DNA of 64,000 nt, taken from NCBI GenBank assembly GCA_963740675.1, contig CAVUFS010000001.1, forward strand, positions 682,001 through 746,000, given 5' to 3'. The stretch is from CAIKMD01 sp963740675 (GTDB lineage Bacteria > Pseudomonadota > Alphaproteobacteria > ATCC43930 > CGMCC-115725). The number at the start of each line of letters is the position of its first letter. Positions within the stretch are counted from its first letter, which is position 1. Below are positions 46,541 to 54,175 of this stretch, piece after piece. The translations under genes were made by a program, and so were the position numbers. The notes below the pieces were generated by a model, which saw only the letters and a program-made list of their open reading frames with translations, ran no database searches and was not told the origin of the DNA.

Positions 46541-46624
46541 TGGCGGAAGCGCGAAATTTATAGGGAAACTTCAGGAACCGCCGCCAGAGACATCGGAAAA
46601 CTAATTTAAGATCGGTGCCACTTA

Positions 46625-46777
46625 TCAGTCCCGCTTCGGCGGGGCTTTTCTCTTAGCGGCGCCCCCCTTCTTCGACACTTTCACAACGTGGGTAACCCCA
46701 CGGCTCTTATCGCCTCTGATATGGGCCAGAGCATCTTGAGCCCCGGCCATGATCTTCTCAAAAGCTTTCTTTGACAT
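46625..46777 (-). CDS. Small basic protein of the island
   Basis: 50 residues, MSKKAFEKIMAGAQDALAHI at the start and a Lys/Arg-rich tail (KGGAAKRKAPPKRD). The start follows GGGGGAC. The first 30 residues resemble the N-terminus of short HTH antitoxin-type regulators (..KKAFEKI..G..DAL....GD.SRG..H), but the HTH is missing. A GC hairpin (46630-46648) lies inside its 3' end. Confidence 0.55.
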   Translation of the reverse strand: MSKKAFEKIMAGAQDALAHIRGDKSRGVTHVVKVSKKGGAAKRKAPPKRD

Positions 46778-46800
46778 AGCGTCCCCCAGTCGTTTCCACC

Positions 46801-46956
46801 CTATTCAAGGGGATATTTTCGGTCTTCGTAGGCCGAGACGAGTTCGCCAAGGAGTTTGAGGCGGTCGTGTTCCGGCGTGCCGGGAACGGAATCCCAAAGA
46901 CGCTCGATCTCCTTGATAGCTGCCGCGTGGTCGGCATCTGTTTGGATCGGTTCCAT
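46801..46956 (-). CDS. Small HigA-antitoxin-N-terminus-like protein
   Basis: 51 residues. MEPIQTDADHAAAIKEIERL, PGTPEHDRLKLLGELVSAYE and DRKYPLE match the leading segment that precedes the XRE helix-turn-helix in HigA-type antitoxins (I.T..DY..AL..IE.L...PGTPE.D.L..L..L..AYE...YP). The stop follows directly, so the DNA-binding half is absent. It could be a truncated antitoxin or an independent small protein. Same strand and 23 bases upstream of the gene at 46777. Confidence 0.6.
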   Translation of the reverse strand: MEPIQTDADHAAAIKEIERLWDSVPGTPEHDRLKLLGELVSAYEDRKYPLE

Positions 46957-47028
46957 GATCGGTTTCTTGCGGTCACTAGCTCCTTATTACCGTATCGAAG
47001 CGCAACGGGCGGAACGTGTCGAATCCAG

Positions 47029-47054
47029 AGCCCCGCTTCGGCGGGGCTTTTCTT
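47029..47054 (+). terminator. Rho-independent terminator hairpin
   Basis: AGCCCCGC-TTCG-GCGGGGCT, a perfect 8-bp stem with a TTCG tetraloop followed by TTTCTT. The same hairpin recurs at 47446 and, slightly shorter, at 46630. Confidence 0.75.
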
Positions 47055-47233
47055 GAAATACTTGTTAGCAAAGTGTTACTTCACGGTAGCGGCCCGGCGT
47101 GCCTCAATAATGAAGACTGGGGCAAGGGCGTGCCGTCGATGTCGCGGCTTTTTATGGGCTCCCAACGTTCTCTTTAGGAACATCGCCCAGGCTCCACGCG
47201 TCGGAAATACTGTCGCTAGGGAGCTTCTTATTT

Positions 47234-47392
47234 ATGGAAAGCTACGAAAAGCTATATCTCGATCTTGCCGCAGAACATCGGCGAAAGGCCGACGCCTCCA
47301 CAGATCAGCGTGAAACGGAAACCCTGTTGAAGCTGGTTAACGCTTACGAACTCGCAGCCGAATGGATCCGGAGGTATCCGGAAGCTGCTTAA
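47234..47392 (+). CDS. Small protein of unknown function
   Basis: 52 residues: MESYEKLYLDLAAEHRRKAD at the start and NAYELAAEWIRRYPEAA at the end. Acidic and helical; no family recognised. It is followed 54 bases later by a strong terminator on the same strand, which supports it being a transcribed unit. Confidence 0.5.
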   Translation: MESYEKLYLDLAAEHRRKADASTDQRETETLLKLVNAYELAAEWIRRYPEAA

Positions 47393-47445
47393 TCGGTCTA
47401 TGCGACTGACGAGGTCGGTGCGCGTCGTGTAACCATGATCGAGAG

Positions 47446-47471
47446 AGCCCCGCTTCGGCGGGGCTTTTCTT
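47446..47471 (+). terminator. Rho-independent terminator hairpin
   Basis: Same AGCCCCGC-TTCG-GCGGGGCT stem-loop with TTTTCTT as at 47029. Probably ends transcription of the small gene at 47234. Confidence 0.75.
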
Positions 47472-47518
47472 GGATCGGGCCGGTTTCAGTTTCCCTGCGG
47501 CCATCCCATATTCAAAGC

Positions 47519-47704
47519 ATGCCCCATCGCCACCCAGTCATCTGGGCAGTCGCCGTTGCCCTTTTGCTTGCTCTCGTCAGCGTCGTCGGCGCGCCTTATT
47601 TAAGGATGTCGCTGTCGACCCGTGATGCCCTAAGCATCGCGATTCTCTGCGTACTGGTCGTTGGGGTCATTCTTGGCGTGCTCCGACACCGCGGACTACT
47701 CTAA
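47519..47704 (+). CDS. Small membrane protein, two predicted helices
   Basis: 61 residues: MPHRHPVIWAVAVALLLALV then a second helix SIAILCVLVVGVILGVLRHR. The N-terminus is basic. No family recognised. It overlaps the end of the minus-strand gene at 47696 by nine bases. Length and hydrophobicity are the only evidence. Confidence 0.45.
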   Translation: MPHRHPVIWAVAVALLLALVSVVGAPYLRMSLSTRDALSIAILCVLVVGVILGVLRHRGLL

Positions 47705-48325
47705 ACACGGCCGAAAAAGCGCCTGAAGCGTTCCGGTTCCATCGTTTTCTCGGGAGATCCCTGCGGTCGCCAGCTTCCCATGACGGGATCGAAGCATGGC
47801 GGCGGGAGAGTGTCGAATCCGAAGCCCCGCTTCCTCGTCAGACCTTAGGGCATTAATAGTCGCGTTAAACCTCCGGAAGTTCTCGATCAATAACGTGCCT
47901 TCGCCGAGAGCTTTCTCTCCGTTGGCAATTGCGCTTCGTAACTCGTCGAACGCAGTTCGCTTCAGGGATTTCGAAGGAAGATCTAGGCCTCGCAGCATTT
48001 TTGCGGCGGCAATAGGCTTTAGAGCCCATTGGCCTTTTTCGAAAACCGGTACCGAGTGACAGGCGATGTTCCTGAATTTGAACACGCTCTCCACGGTGCC
48101 AACGAATTTCTCGATTCCTTTTTTCCAAGTCGGATTTTTGATGTGTTTTGCGCGCTCCTTTAGGATTTCCAACTTGCGCGAAGGTTCGAGCGTTGCAATG
48201 ACCGGCAGCAAGAAGGTGCTTTTACCCAAGCGCAGAACCTCAATCAGAGTCTCGTTCAGCAATGCATCTATCGCGCTGGATAAGAGCACTAGCTCTCCGC
48301 ACAAAGTAGGAACAGCATGTTGCAT
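47696..48325 (-). CDS. Hypothetical protein with HEPN-like RX4H motif
   Basis: 209 residues from the ATG at 48325; the longer upstream frame reads repeat-like DNA and is not convincing. MQHAVPTLCGELVLLSSAID, LLPVIATLEPSRKLEILKER, a helical VESVFKFRNIACHSVPVF block, then a helical tail. RNIACH fits the RX4-6H motif of HEPN ribonuclease folds, common in toxin and defence genes, but the motif is short and could be chance. No partner nucleotidyltransferase is present. It lies inside the island. Confidence 0.5.
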   Translation of the reverse strand: MQHAVPTLCGELVLLSSAIDALLNETLIEVLRLGKSTFLLPVIATLEPSRKLEILKERAKHIKNPTWKKGIEKFVGTVESVFKFRNIACHSVPVFEKGQWALKPIAAAKMLRGLDLPSKSLKRTAFDELRSAIANGEKALGEGTLLIENFRRFNATINALRSDEEAGLRIRHSPAAMLRSRHGKLATAGISRENDGTGTLQALFRPCLE

Positions 48326-48414
48326 GCGTGTTGCACGGAACAATATGCAACGATTTGTAACGCTAGGAAATCTGCCGTTTTTGTCGACAACACCCTGCAA
48401 CACGTTCCGGCAGC

Positions 48415-48437
48415 AAAAAGGCCACCTGGAGGTGGCC
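48415..48437 (-). terminator. Rho-independent terminator of the cupin operon
   Basis: On the minus strand GGCCACC-TCCA-GGTGGCC followed by TTTTT. A perfect 7-bp stem with U tract, positioned to end transcripts coming from the cupin genes at 48793-49845 before the island gene at 48325. Confidence 0.7.
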
Positions 48438-48504
48438 GAAATGCCGATTTTTATTGGCTTTTTGGAGTGGCTGTGGATGCAGTCTGCAGCGAACTCGTCT
48501 CTAC

Positions 48505-48680
48505 GCCGAATTCCCTGATAAACAGGGAATTTACGGGGAATTTCATCAGATTTGAGCTTGGAATTCCCGGACCACGGCGGGGAAATCTTAGAGGCACAAA
48601 GGAAAATCCGGCGCATGTCGCATGGGGTCGATTGCAAAAAACAGGGAAATATCGGCAGATTATCAGGGAAGATGTACGTG
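48505..48680. repeat. CAGGGAA-word-rich segment with inverted repeat
   Basis: The words CAGGGAA/CGGGGAA recur five times in about 170 bases (48523, 48535, 48579, 48651, 48664). A perfect inverted pair ATTCCCTG / CAGGGAAT lies at 48510-48530 with loop ATAAA. Such blocks are seen near the edges of integrated elements in related genomes (from memory, not checked). It probably marks the right side of the island. Confidence 0.4.
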
Positions 48681-48792
48681 CGATCAGCGAATTCAAATGA
48701 AGGTAAGTAATTGCAGCCATCCTCAGACGACGGGCATTCGGAGCAACAAACTGCGAAACCTTCCTTAGCTGCGGCGAGCTACCCGCGACGTA

Positions 48793-49322
48793 TTATTGCT
48801 GGTCGCCCAATTCGTTGCTCTTGAATTCGGGTGATTCCTCTGTCTGATCGAGATCATGTGCTAGATGTTCTTGGATCGGCATATTGATGAAAGCCATCCA
48901 CACCGACGGCTTATCGTCCAGATTGAAGTGCTGATGTTCGACGCCGCCGATCTTAATCGGCAATAACAGAAGGTCGCCTTTTTTCCAGTCCTTTCGCTCG
49001 CCTTCGACGATCGAATATCCCTTGCCTTCGAGAACATAGATGACCAGCCCGCCTTGGTGGCGGTGCTTGCCGGATTTGGTGCGTACCTCATGGGTGAAGA
49101 CGCGCCAATTTTGCAGAGGAACATTTTTGTAGGTCATCGGCTCGAGATAGAACAACAGCCGGCCCTGCCGGCTCAGTTCTACCTCGCGATCGGCTGGCTT
49201 GATGACGATTGGCCGACTCGCTGCCGTTCCGCAGTTTCTTTGCGCCCACGCAGACAGCGCTCGTAGATGTTTTCCGGTAACGGACCTCGTTCGCGGGTCC
49301 GTGTGCGTTCGCTTTCGGTCAT
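48793..49322 (-). CDS. Cupin-domain protein, frameshifted
   Basis: Starts at the ATG at 49322 (AAGGAG upstream): MTESERTRTRERGPLPENIY. One missing base near 49205-49215 moves the frame to RPIVIKPADREVELSRQGRL and the cupin core HRHQGGLVIYVLEGKGYSI, DLLLLPIKIGGVEHQHFN. The HxH, Gly-rich turn and late His give a likely metal site. About 177 residues when repaired. It lies 13 bases after a second cupin and may act with it as a dioxygenase or isomerase in the acyl-CoA dehydrogenase operon. Last gene before a terminator. Confidence 0.75.
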
Positions 49323-49334
49323 CGCGTTCTCTCC

Positions 49335-49845
49335 TTAACGCCGGTATTCCGGCGCGTCTTCAATCTGCTCGAATCCCGAACCGCGATCGACGCCGGTGCA
49401 GGCAAAGAAGTTCGGCTCGGTGGCGACGAATTTCGCCGGCTTGTCGGGGTCGTCGTTGAAATGCTGGACGATAATGCCTTTCTGCCGCAGCGGCAGGTTG
49501 ACGATATCCCCGTTTTCCCAGGAATGCTTCACACCGTCGAGCATGGTGTGGCCTTTACCCTCGGTGATCATCATCACCTGGCCGCCCTGGAATTTCAGCT
49601 TGCCGGTCCGGCTACCCGGGGGAATCTCCTGCTCGAAGAACATCAATGTCGACACCACGGTGTCGGTAATGGAGGGGTGGAGATACCACCGCATGAGGCC
49701 CTGGCGGTTACATTCCTGAGGCAGGTCCTCCTGGCAGACGACTTGTAAGCGCATCCTTTTTCTGTTCGCGTTGCAGGTCGCGCATCGCGAACAGCTCATC
49801 CCAGAAATTGGTCGCTGCCAGCCGCTCTTTCCGTTTATCCGCCAT
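49335..49845 (-). CDS. Cupin-domain protein (gentisate dioxygenase-like fold), frameshifted
   Basis: Starts at the ATG at 49845: MADKRKERLAATNFWDELFA, then one extra base near 49754-49756, then MRLQVVCQEDLPQECNRQGL. Core: STLMFFEQEIPPGSRTGKLK, GGQVMMITEGKGHTML, GDIVNLPLRQKGIIVQHFN. The repaired protein has about 169 residues. The single His in VQHFN and loss of the first HxH suggest an altered metal site relative to its neighbour. Paired cupins of this kind occur in aromatic operons; the activity is unknown. Confidence 0.75.
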
Positions 49846-49886
49846 CAAACTCTCCATCGAAATTCGGGCCCAAATTCGGGCCAAGA

Positions 49887-51080
49887 CTAGCGTGGCATTC
49901 CAAGACCGCGCAGCGCGATGATGTTGCGCTGAATCTCATTGGTGCCGCCGCCGATCGCATAGAGGAGGGAATCGCGCAACCCGAACTCAAAATCGCCGTC
50001 CAGCACTGCCGAGCGTGCGCCGCCTTTGAGGCTGGCGCCGGTGCCGAGGATGTCGAGGGCGGCTTCGCCGAGGCGCTCCATCAACTCGCCGGCATAAACT
50101 TTCGACATCGCGGCTTCATGTACGGGGACCTGACCTTTATCGATAAGATGCGCGGTTTGCACGGCCAGCAGCCGCGCCGCCTCGATCTCGGAGCCCAGTG
50201 TCGCGATGCGGTCGCGGATGAGTTGGTCTTGCCGCAAGGGAACGCCGTTGCGTTCGGCTTGGCTAAGATAAGCGACGAGCCGGTCGAAATAGGCGCGGCC
50301 GCGCGCGGCAACACTGGCGAGAGCAACGCGCTCGAAGGCGAGCGCGGCGGTTATAACTTTCCATCCGCCGTTCACTTCGCCGACCAGCGCGGATTCGGGC
50401 ACGCGCACATCATCCCAGAACACGACGTTGGAGCGATGGTCGTTGAGGCCGATCAGAGGTTGCAAAGTTATGCCCGGCGTGCTCATCGGCACGATGAAAA
50501 CGCTGATCCCGGCATGTTTGGGCTCGGCTTTTGGATCCGTTCGCACCGCGACCCAGCAATAGTTCGCATAGCTCGCGGTCGAGGTATAGAGCTTCTGTCC
50601 GCGAATGACCCATTCATTGCCGTCTTTGGTCGCGGCGGTTTTGAGCCCGGCGAGATCGGAGCCGTTCTCCGGCTCGCTATAGCCGAGACAGAAGCAGACA
50701 TTGCCAGCGCGGATCTCGGGGATCATCGCGGCCGTTTGCTCGGGCGAGCCGAATTCCATGATGGTCGGGCCCATCATGTTGACCGAGGCGAGATGCCAGC
50801 CGATCGGCGCCTCGGCATAGGCCATCTCTTCCTCGAAGACGAGTTGCTCGAAGGCGGATCGTTCCTGGCCGCCCCATTTCTTCGGCCAGGAAAGGCCGAG
50901 CCAGCCTTTGGCCGCAAGCTTCCGGCTGAAGTCCTGACGGGCCAATCGGTGGTTGAGCGGCAAAGCCATCTCGGCTTCGGTGAAGGTGTGGTCCCAATTG
51001 GCCGCCAGCCAATCGCGCACCTCTTTGCGGAAGGCGTTGGCGTCGGAGCCAAGATCGAGATCGGGCAGCTTCGCCATCAC
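49887..51080 (-). CDS. Acyl-CoA dehydrogenase
   Basis: 397 residues. FAD enzyme that makes alpha,beta-unsaturated acyl-CoA. GWLGLSWPKKWGGQERS, LGYSEPENGSDLAGLKTAAT (substrate/FAD contact), the middle FDDVRVP-like WDDVRVPESALVGEV, and IGGGTNEIQRNIIA near the C-terminus. The ATG overlaps the preceding dehydrogenase stop (ATGA). Adjacent unlike ACAD genes often form heterotetramers (known for sterol side-chain ACADs), which is plausible here. Confidence 0.93.
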   Translation of the reverse strand: MMAKLPDLDLGSDANAFRKEVRDWLAANWDHTFTEAEMALPLNHRLARQDFSRKLAAKGWLGLSWPKKWGGQERSAFEQLVFEEEMAYAEAPIGWHLASVNMMGPTIMEFGSPEQTAAMIPEIRAGNVCFCLGYSEPENGSDLAGLKTAATKDGNEWVIRGQKLYTSTASYANYCWVAVRTDPKAEPKHAGISVFIVPMSTPGITLQPLIGLNDHRSNVVFWDDVRVPESALVGEVNGGWKVITAALAFERVALASVAARGRAYFDRLVAYLSQAERNGVPLRQDQLIRDRIATLGSEIEAARLLAVQTAHLIDKGQVPVHEAAMSKVYAGELMERLGEAALDILGTGASLKGGARSAVLDGDFEFGLRDSLLYAIGGGTNEIQRNIIALRGLGMPR

Positions 51081-52144
51081 GCGGCTCCGTCGAACAGGAA
51101 ATCGGCGATCGCTTCGCGGGCGGCATGTACACCACCACCGCGCGCCAGATCGGCATGAATGCGCCGGAAGTGGCGCGGCATCTCATGCTCTTCCCAGAAC
51201 GAGATGCCACCGAAAGCATGATGGGTCTCGAGACACACCTGGCGCAGGGCCGGGCTCGCGACCGAGAACGCTACGTTGGCGGCGTAGAGCCAATCCGGTG
51301 TCGCGCGATCGAAGGCTCCGGCCGCGCGCAATAAAGCGAGCCGCGCGATATCGAGATTGATCAGACAATTGGCCAGCTTGTGCTGGATCGCTTGGTACGA
51401 GCCGATCTTCTTGCCAAACTGCACGCGCACCTTGGCGTAATCGGTAATCAGGTCGAAGCCGCGGCGTGCGGCGCCGAACGCGCGCGCAGCCAACCCTAAC
51501 CTCATCAGCGATGCGATCGCCTGCAGGTCCCAGTCGCAAGTGCCGGTGACGGCAGGAGCATCGACGAAGACGATCTCGGCCAGCGGCGGCACGCTGAAGC
51601 CGGGGGTCGGCGTCACCGTGACGCCGGCGGCGTCGGCCGCGACGAGAGCGATTGCGTTCTGTTGACCGGTCATGACCAGGAAGTGGGTCGCAATCGAGCT
51701 GCCGTCGACGAACGCGGCATTGCCCGACAGTCTGGCGGTGTTGCCGCCGCCAGTGATGGTGAAGCCCCGCTCGTCGCTATCGAGGACGCAAGCGACCACA
51801 GCGTCGCCACGCTCGATCGATCCGAGCAGCGGCGCAAAGGATTCGCCGGCGCGGCGTAAAATCATGTTCGCCGCGATCGTATCGAGCAGTGGCGCTGGGC
51901 AACCGGCCGCGCCCAATTCCTCCAGCAGCACGCTCGCGGTGCGCAAGCATGCATCGTCCTCGGCGCCGAGGCCGAGCCAGCCTTGTTCGGCGATTGCGCG
52001 CCAAAGCTCGGCCAGTGCCTCCGGCCGGCCGGACAAGGCGACCGCGCGATCGGCAGGCCATTTCTGTGCCAGGAAACGCCTTGCCGAATCGCGCAACATG
52101 ATGATCTCATCATCGATCGCGAAGATATGCGAAGTCTCTGTCAT
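51077..52144 (-). CDS. Acyl-CoA dehydrogenase, second subunit type
   Basis: 355 residues from the ATG at 52144. IMLRDSARRFLAQKWPADRA, ELWRAIAEQGWLGLGAEDDA, AARAFGAARRGFDLITDYAK and RVQFGKKIGSYQAIQHKLAN are ACAD signatures; the C-terminal ETHHAFGGISFWEEHEMPRH replaces the usual GGTNE block. This divergent partner type is commonly non-catalytic. An upstream reading that fuses it to the hydratase gene (a 653-residue frame) is an artefact of the hydratase frameshift. Confidence 0.9.
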   Translation of the reverse strand: MTETSHIFAIDDEIIMLRDSARRFLAQKWPADRAVALSGRPEALAELWRAIAEQGWLGLGAEDDACLRTASVLLEELGAAGCPAPLLDTIAANMILRRAGESFAPLLGSIERGDAVVACVLDSDERGFTITGGGNTARLSGNAAFVDGSSIATHFLVMTGQQNAIALVAADAAGVTVTPTPGFSVPPLAEIVFVDAPAVTGTCDWDLQAIASLMRLGLAARAFGAARRGFDLITDYAKVRVQFGKKIGSYQAIQHKLANCLINLDIARLALLRAAGAFDRATPDWLYAANVAFSVASPALRQVCLETHHAFGGISFWEEHEMPRHFRRIHADLARGGGVHAAREAIADFLFDGAA

Positions 52145-52170
52145 CGAATCGCCAACTCTTGTTCGCGGTT

Positions 52171-53038
52171 TTAGCTGTCGCGCTTGAAGCTGCCGACTCC
52201 GGGACGATAGCTCTTCTGATCGAGGAACTGCGTCATCCCTTTTTCGCGGCTGCGCTCCGGATCGATATGCACTGTCTGATCGTTTTTGGAGAGCAAGTAT
52301 TCCGCTGCCTCGTCCCAGGTCATCTCGGCTGAATATTTGAATGCGATCTTGGTCTGGCGCAACGCCGTCGGGCTCTTGTTCATCAGGGTCTTGGCCACGT
52401 CGATCGTGCGCTGGCGAAGCTCGGCGCGCGGTACCGCCTTCGTCACGACGCCGAGCTCGAAAGCCTCTTTGCCCGAGAAATTCTCGCCGGTCATGACGTA
52501 GTAGAGCGCGAGGCGATAGTTCATCACCACCGACAACACCTTGGCGACATTGCCGGCCGGGAATGATCCCCCAATTGACCTCGGACACGCCGAACACGGC
52601 GTCGTCGGCGGCAATGGCGACGTCGCAAGCGATCATCGGCGTGAAGCCACCGCCAATGCACCAGCCATTCACCATCGCGATGGTCGGCTTGTAATAGGTC
52701 AATAGCCGGCGCCATTGCCAGATGCTCGCGGCGCGCGAGGCCCGCATCTTCTCGACATGCGGCTTGCCTTCGAAGGCGCGAAAGAATTCCTTCAGATCCA
52801 TGCCTGCCGAAAACGCCTCGCCTGCACCGGTGAGGACCAGGACGCGGCAGCGCGGATCGGTTTCCAGCGCGTCGAGCGTCGCCAGCATCTCATCGTTGAG
52901 CGCCGGGCTCATCGCGTTGCGTTTCTCAGGCCGGTTCAAGGTCACCCAAGCGATGCCGTCCTCGAAGTCGACCAGGACATTCTTGCCCCAGGGCGCGGGA
53001 TATTCGGTCTGCGGCACATCCGCAGGGGTATCAGACAT
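52171..53038 (-). CDS. Hydroxycinnamoyl-CoA hydratase/lyase-like crotonase, frameshifted
   Basis: Starts at ATG 53038 (AGGAGG nine bases upstream). GIAWVTLNRPEKRNAMSP, LVLTGAGEAFSAGMDLKEFF, TIAMVNGWCIGGGFTPMIAC and SEVNWGIIP then, after one extra base near 52555-52561, AGNVAKVLSVVMNYRLALYY and FLDQKSYRPGVGSFKR. The GMDLKEFF, NGWC.GGGF and NWGI.P.GN blocks and the C-terminal tail are those of p-hydroxycinnamoyl-CoA hydratase/lyase (Ech/FerB), which turns feruloyl-CoA into vanillin and acetyl-CoA. About 289 residues when repaired. Upstream of the two dehydrogenases. Confidence 0.8.
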
Positions 53039-53076
53039 GGCAGTTCCTCCTGAACGATCGGCAGTTTAGGGGCGCA

Positions 53077-54123
53077 TCATGCGCGCGCGGGGGCAAGCTT
53101 TCTATCGGGAAATACGGGCATGACCTCATCGCGGAACAGCGCGACCGAGCGCAATGATTCGTCCAGCGTTAGATCGCCGAATGCCATCCAAAACGCCATG
53201 TAGTTGACGCCGGATACCTCCAGCTCCTCGGCGACGAAACGCTTTACGGATTGCGGCGAACCGGCAAATCCGTTGCCCATCGCCTGAAGCTCGTCAAAGG
53301 TCTCAGGATAGAGCGCGGCGATGGGGCTGCGCGCCGCTTCGGGCGCATAACGCCGCCACAGATAATGGAAGCTTTCGCGCCAACGCGGATAGGCGCGGCG
53401 CGCGGAGGCCAGCGCGCTCTCGTCGGTTTCCCCGACCACCAGATGACGGCTCATGCCAATGAGCGGTAGCGTTTCGGGTGTGTTGCCGATGCGCGCCCAT
53501 TCTTCGCGATACCGCTCGACGATCGCCCGCGCCTGGGGCGCGAGCGTTAGGGTGACGACGTTCACCGCATGCGCCGCGGCCCAGACCGTGGTCTCGGGAT
53601 GGATCAATCCGTACCACAGCGGCGGCCGCGGCTGCTGCGCCGGAGATAGCGAGAGGGGTACGTTTTTGAACGTGTAGTATTTGCCTTCGTAGGTAAGCTC
53701 CTTGGCGTTCATTCCCTGCAGGATGATCGCCAGCGCCTCGTCATACATCTGTGCCGCTTTGGTCCAGTCGATGCCATAGAACCCGGCCTCGACCGGCGAG
53801 ATGCCGCGGCCGATTCCGAGCTGGAACCGGCCATGGCTCAACTGGTCGAGCATGCAGATCTCTTCCAGCAGGCGGATCGGATGATAGAAGGGCAAAAGAT
53901 AAACCAGCGGCCCGAAGCGCAGCTGCTTCGTGCGTTGCGCGACCGAGGACAAGAAGATGCCGGGCGAGCCCGCAAGTCCTAACGGCGTCGAATGATGCTC
54001 GGCAAGGTGATAGGCATAGAAGCCCGCTTGATCATAGGCCTCGGCGATGCGGAGCCGATCGTCGAACAGCTTTCCCGGCCCCGCGCCATTGTCGTCGAGA
54101 TGATCGAAGATGCCGAATTTCAT
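53077..54123 (-). CDS. LLM-class flavin-dependent oxidoreductase (luciferase-like)
   Basis: 348 residues. Bacterial luciferase-family TIM barrel: KFGIFDHLDDNGAGPGKLFD, YHLAEHHSTPLGLAGSPGIF, RLLEEICMLDQLSHGRFQLG, IGRGISPVEAGFYGID. These use reduced FMN or F420 to oxygenate or desulfonate a range of compounds. It is 39 bases upstream of the hydratase/lyase gene and probably heads the operon that runs to the cupins. The substrate is unknown. Confidence 0.9.
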   Translation of the reverse strand: MKFGIFDHLDDNGAGPGKLFDDRLRIAEAYDQAGFYAYHLAEHHSTPLGLAGSPGIFLSSVAQRTKQLRFGPLVYLLPFYHPIRLLEEICMLDQLSHGRFQLGIGRGISPVEAGFYGIDWTKAAQMYDEALAIILQGMNAKELTYEGKYYTFKNVPLSLSPAQQPRPPLWYGLIHPETTVWAAAHAVNVVTLTLAPQARAIVERYREEWARIGNTPETLPLIGMSRHLVVGETDESALASARRAYPRWRESFHYLWRRYAPEAARSPIAALYPETFDELQAMGNGFAGSPQSVKRFVAEELEVSGVNYMAFWMAFGDLTLDESLRSVALFRDEVMPVFPDRKLAPARA

Positions 54124-54175
54124 GAAACAGTGCCCCCGGGGAAAACAGCGACGAGACGCGCGGTAACGGCCACGC

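Larger units (their letters stand above)
46540..48790. mobile_element. Foreign-looking island interrupting an amidohydrolase gene
   Basis: About 2.2 kb that separates the truncated amidohydrolase from the cupin operon. It holds only tiny genes on both strands, three near-identical GC terminator hairpins, a HEPN-like hypothetical protein and a stretch rich in CAGGGAA words. Base composition falls and the catabolic theme is broken. No integrase, transposase, tRNA or clear direct repeats are seen, so the type of element is unknown and the ends are approximate. Confidence 0.45.

Noticed and set aside
46985..47035. tRNA-like GTGTCGAATCC before a hairpin (also near 47812)
   Set aside because: No acceptor stem, D arm or anticodon arm can be drawn; the adjacent hairpin is a terminator.
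51077..53038. 653-residue hydratase-acyl-CoA dehydrogenase fusion protein
   Set aside because: The middle third is Arg-rich nonsense; the true hydratase C-terminus is in the neighbouring frame and the dehydrogenase has its own ATG at 52144.
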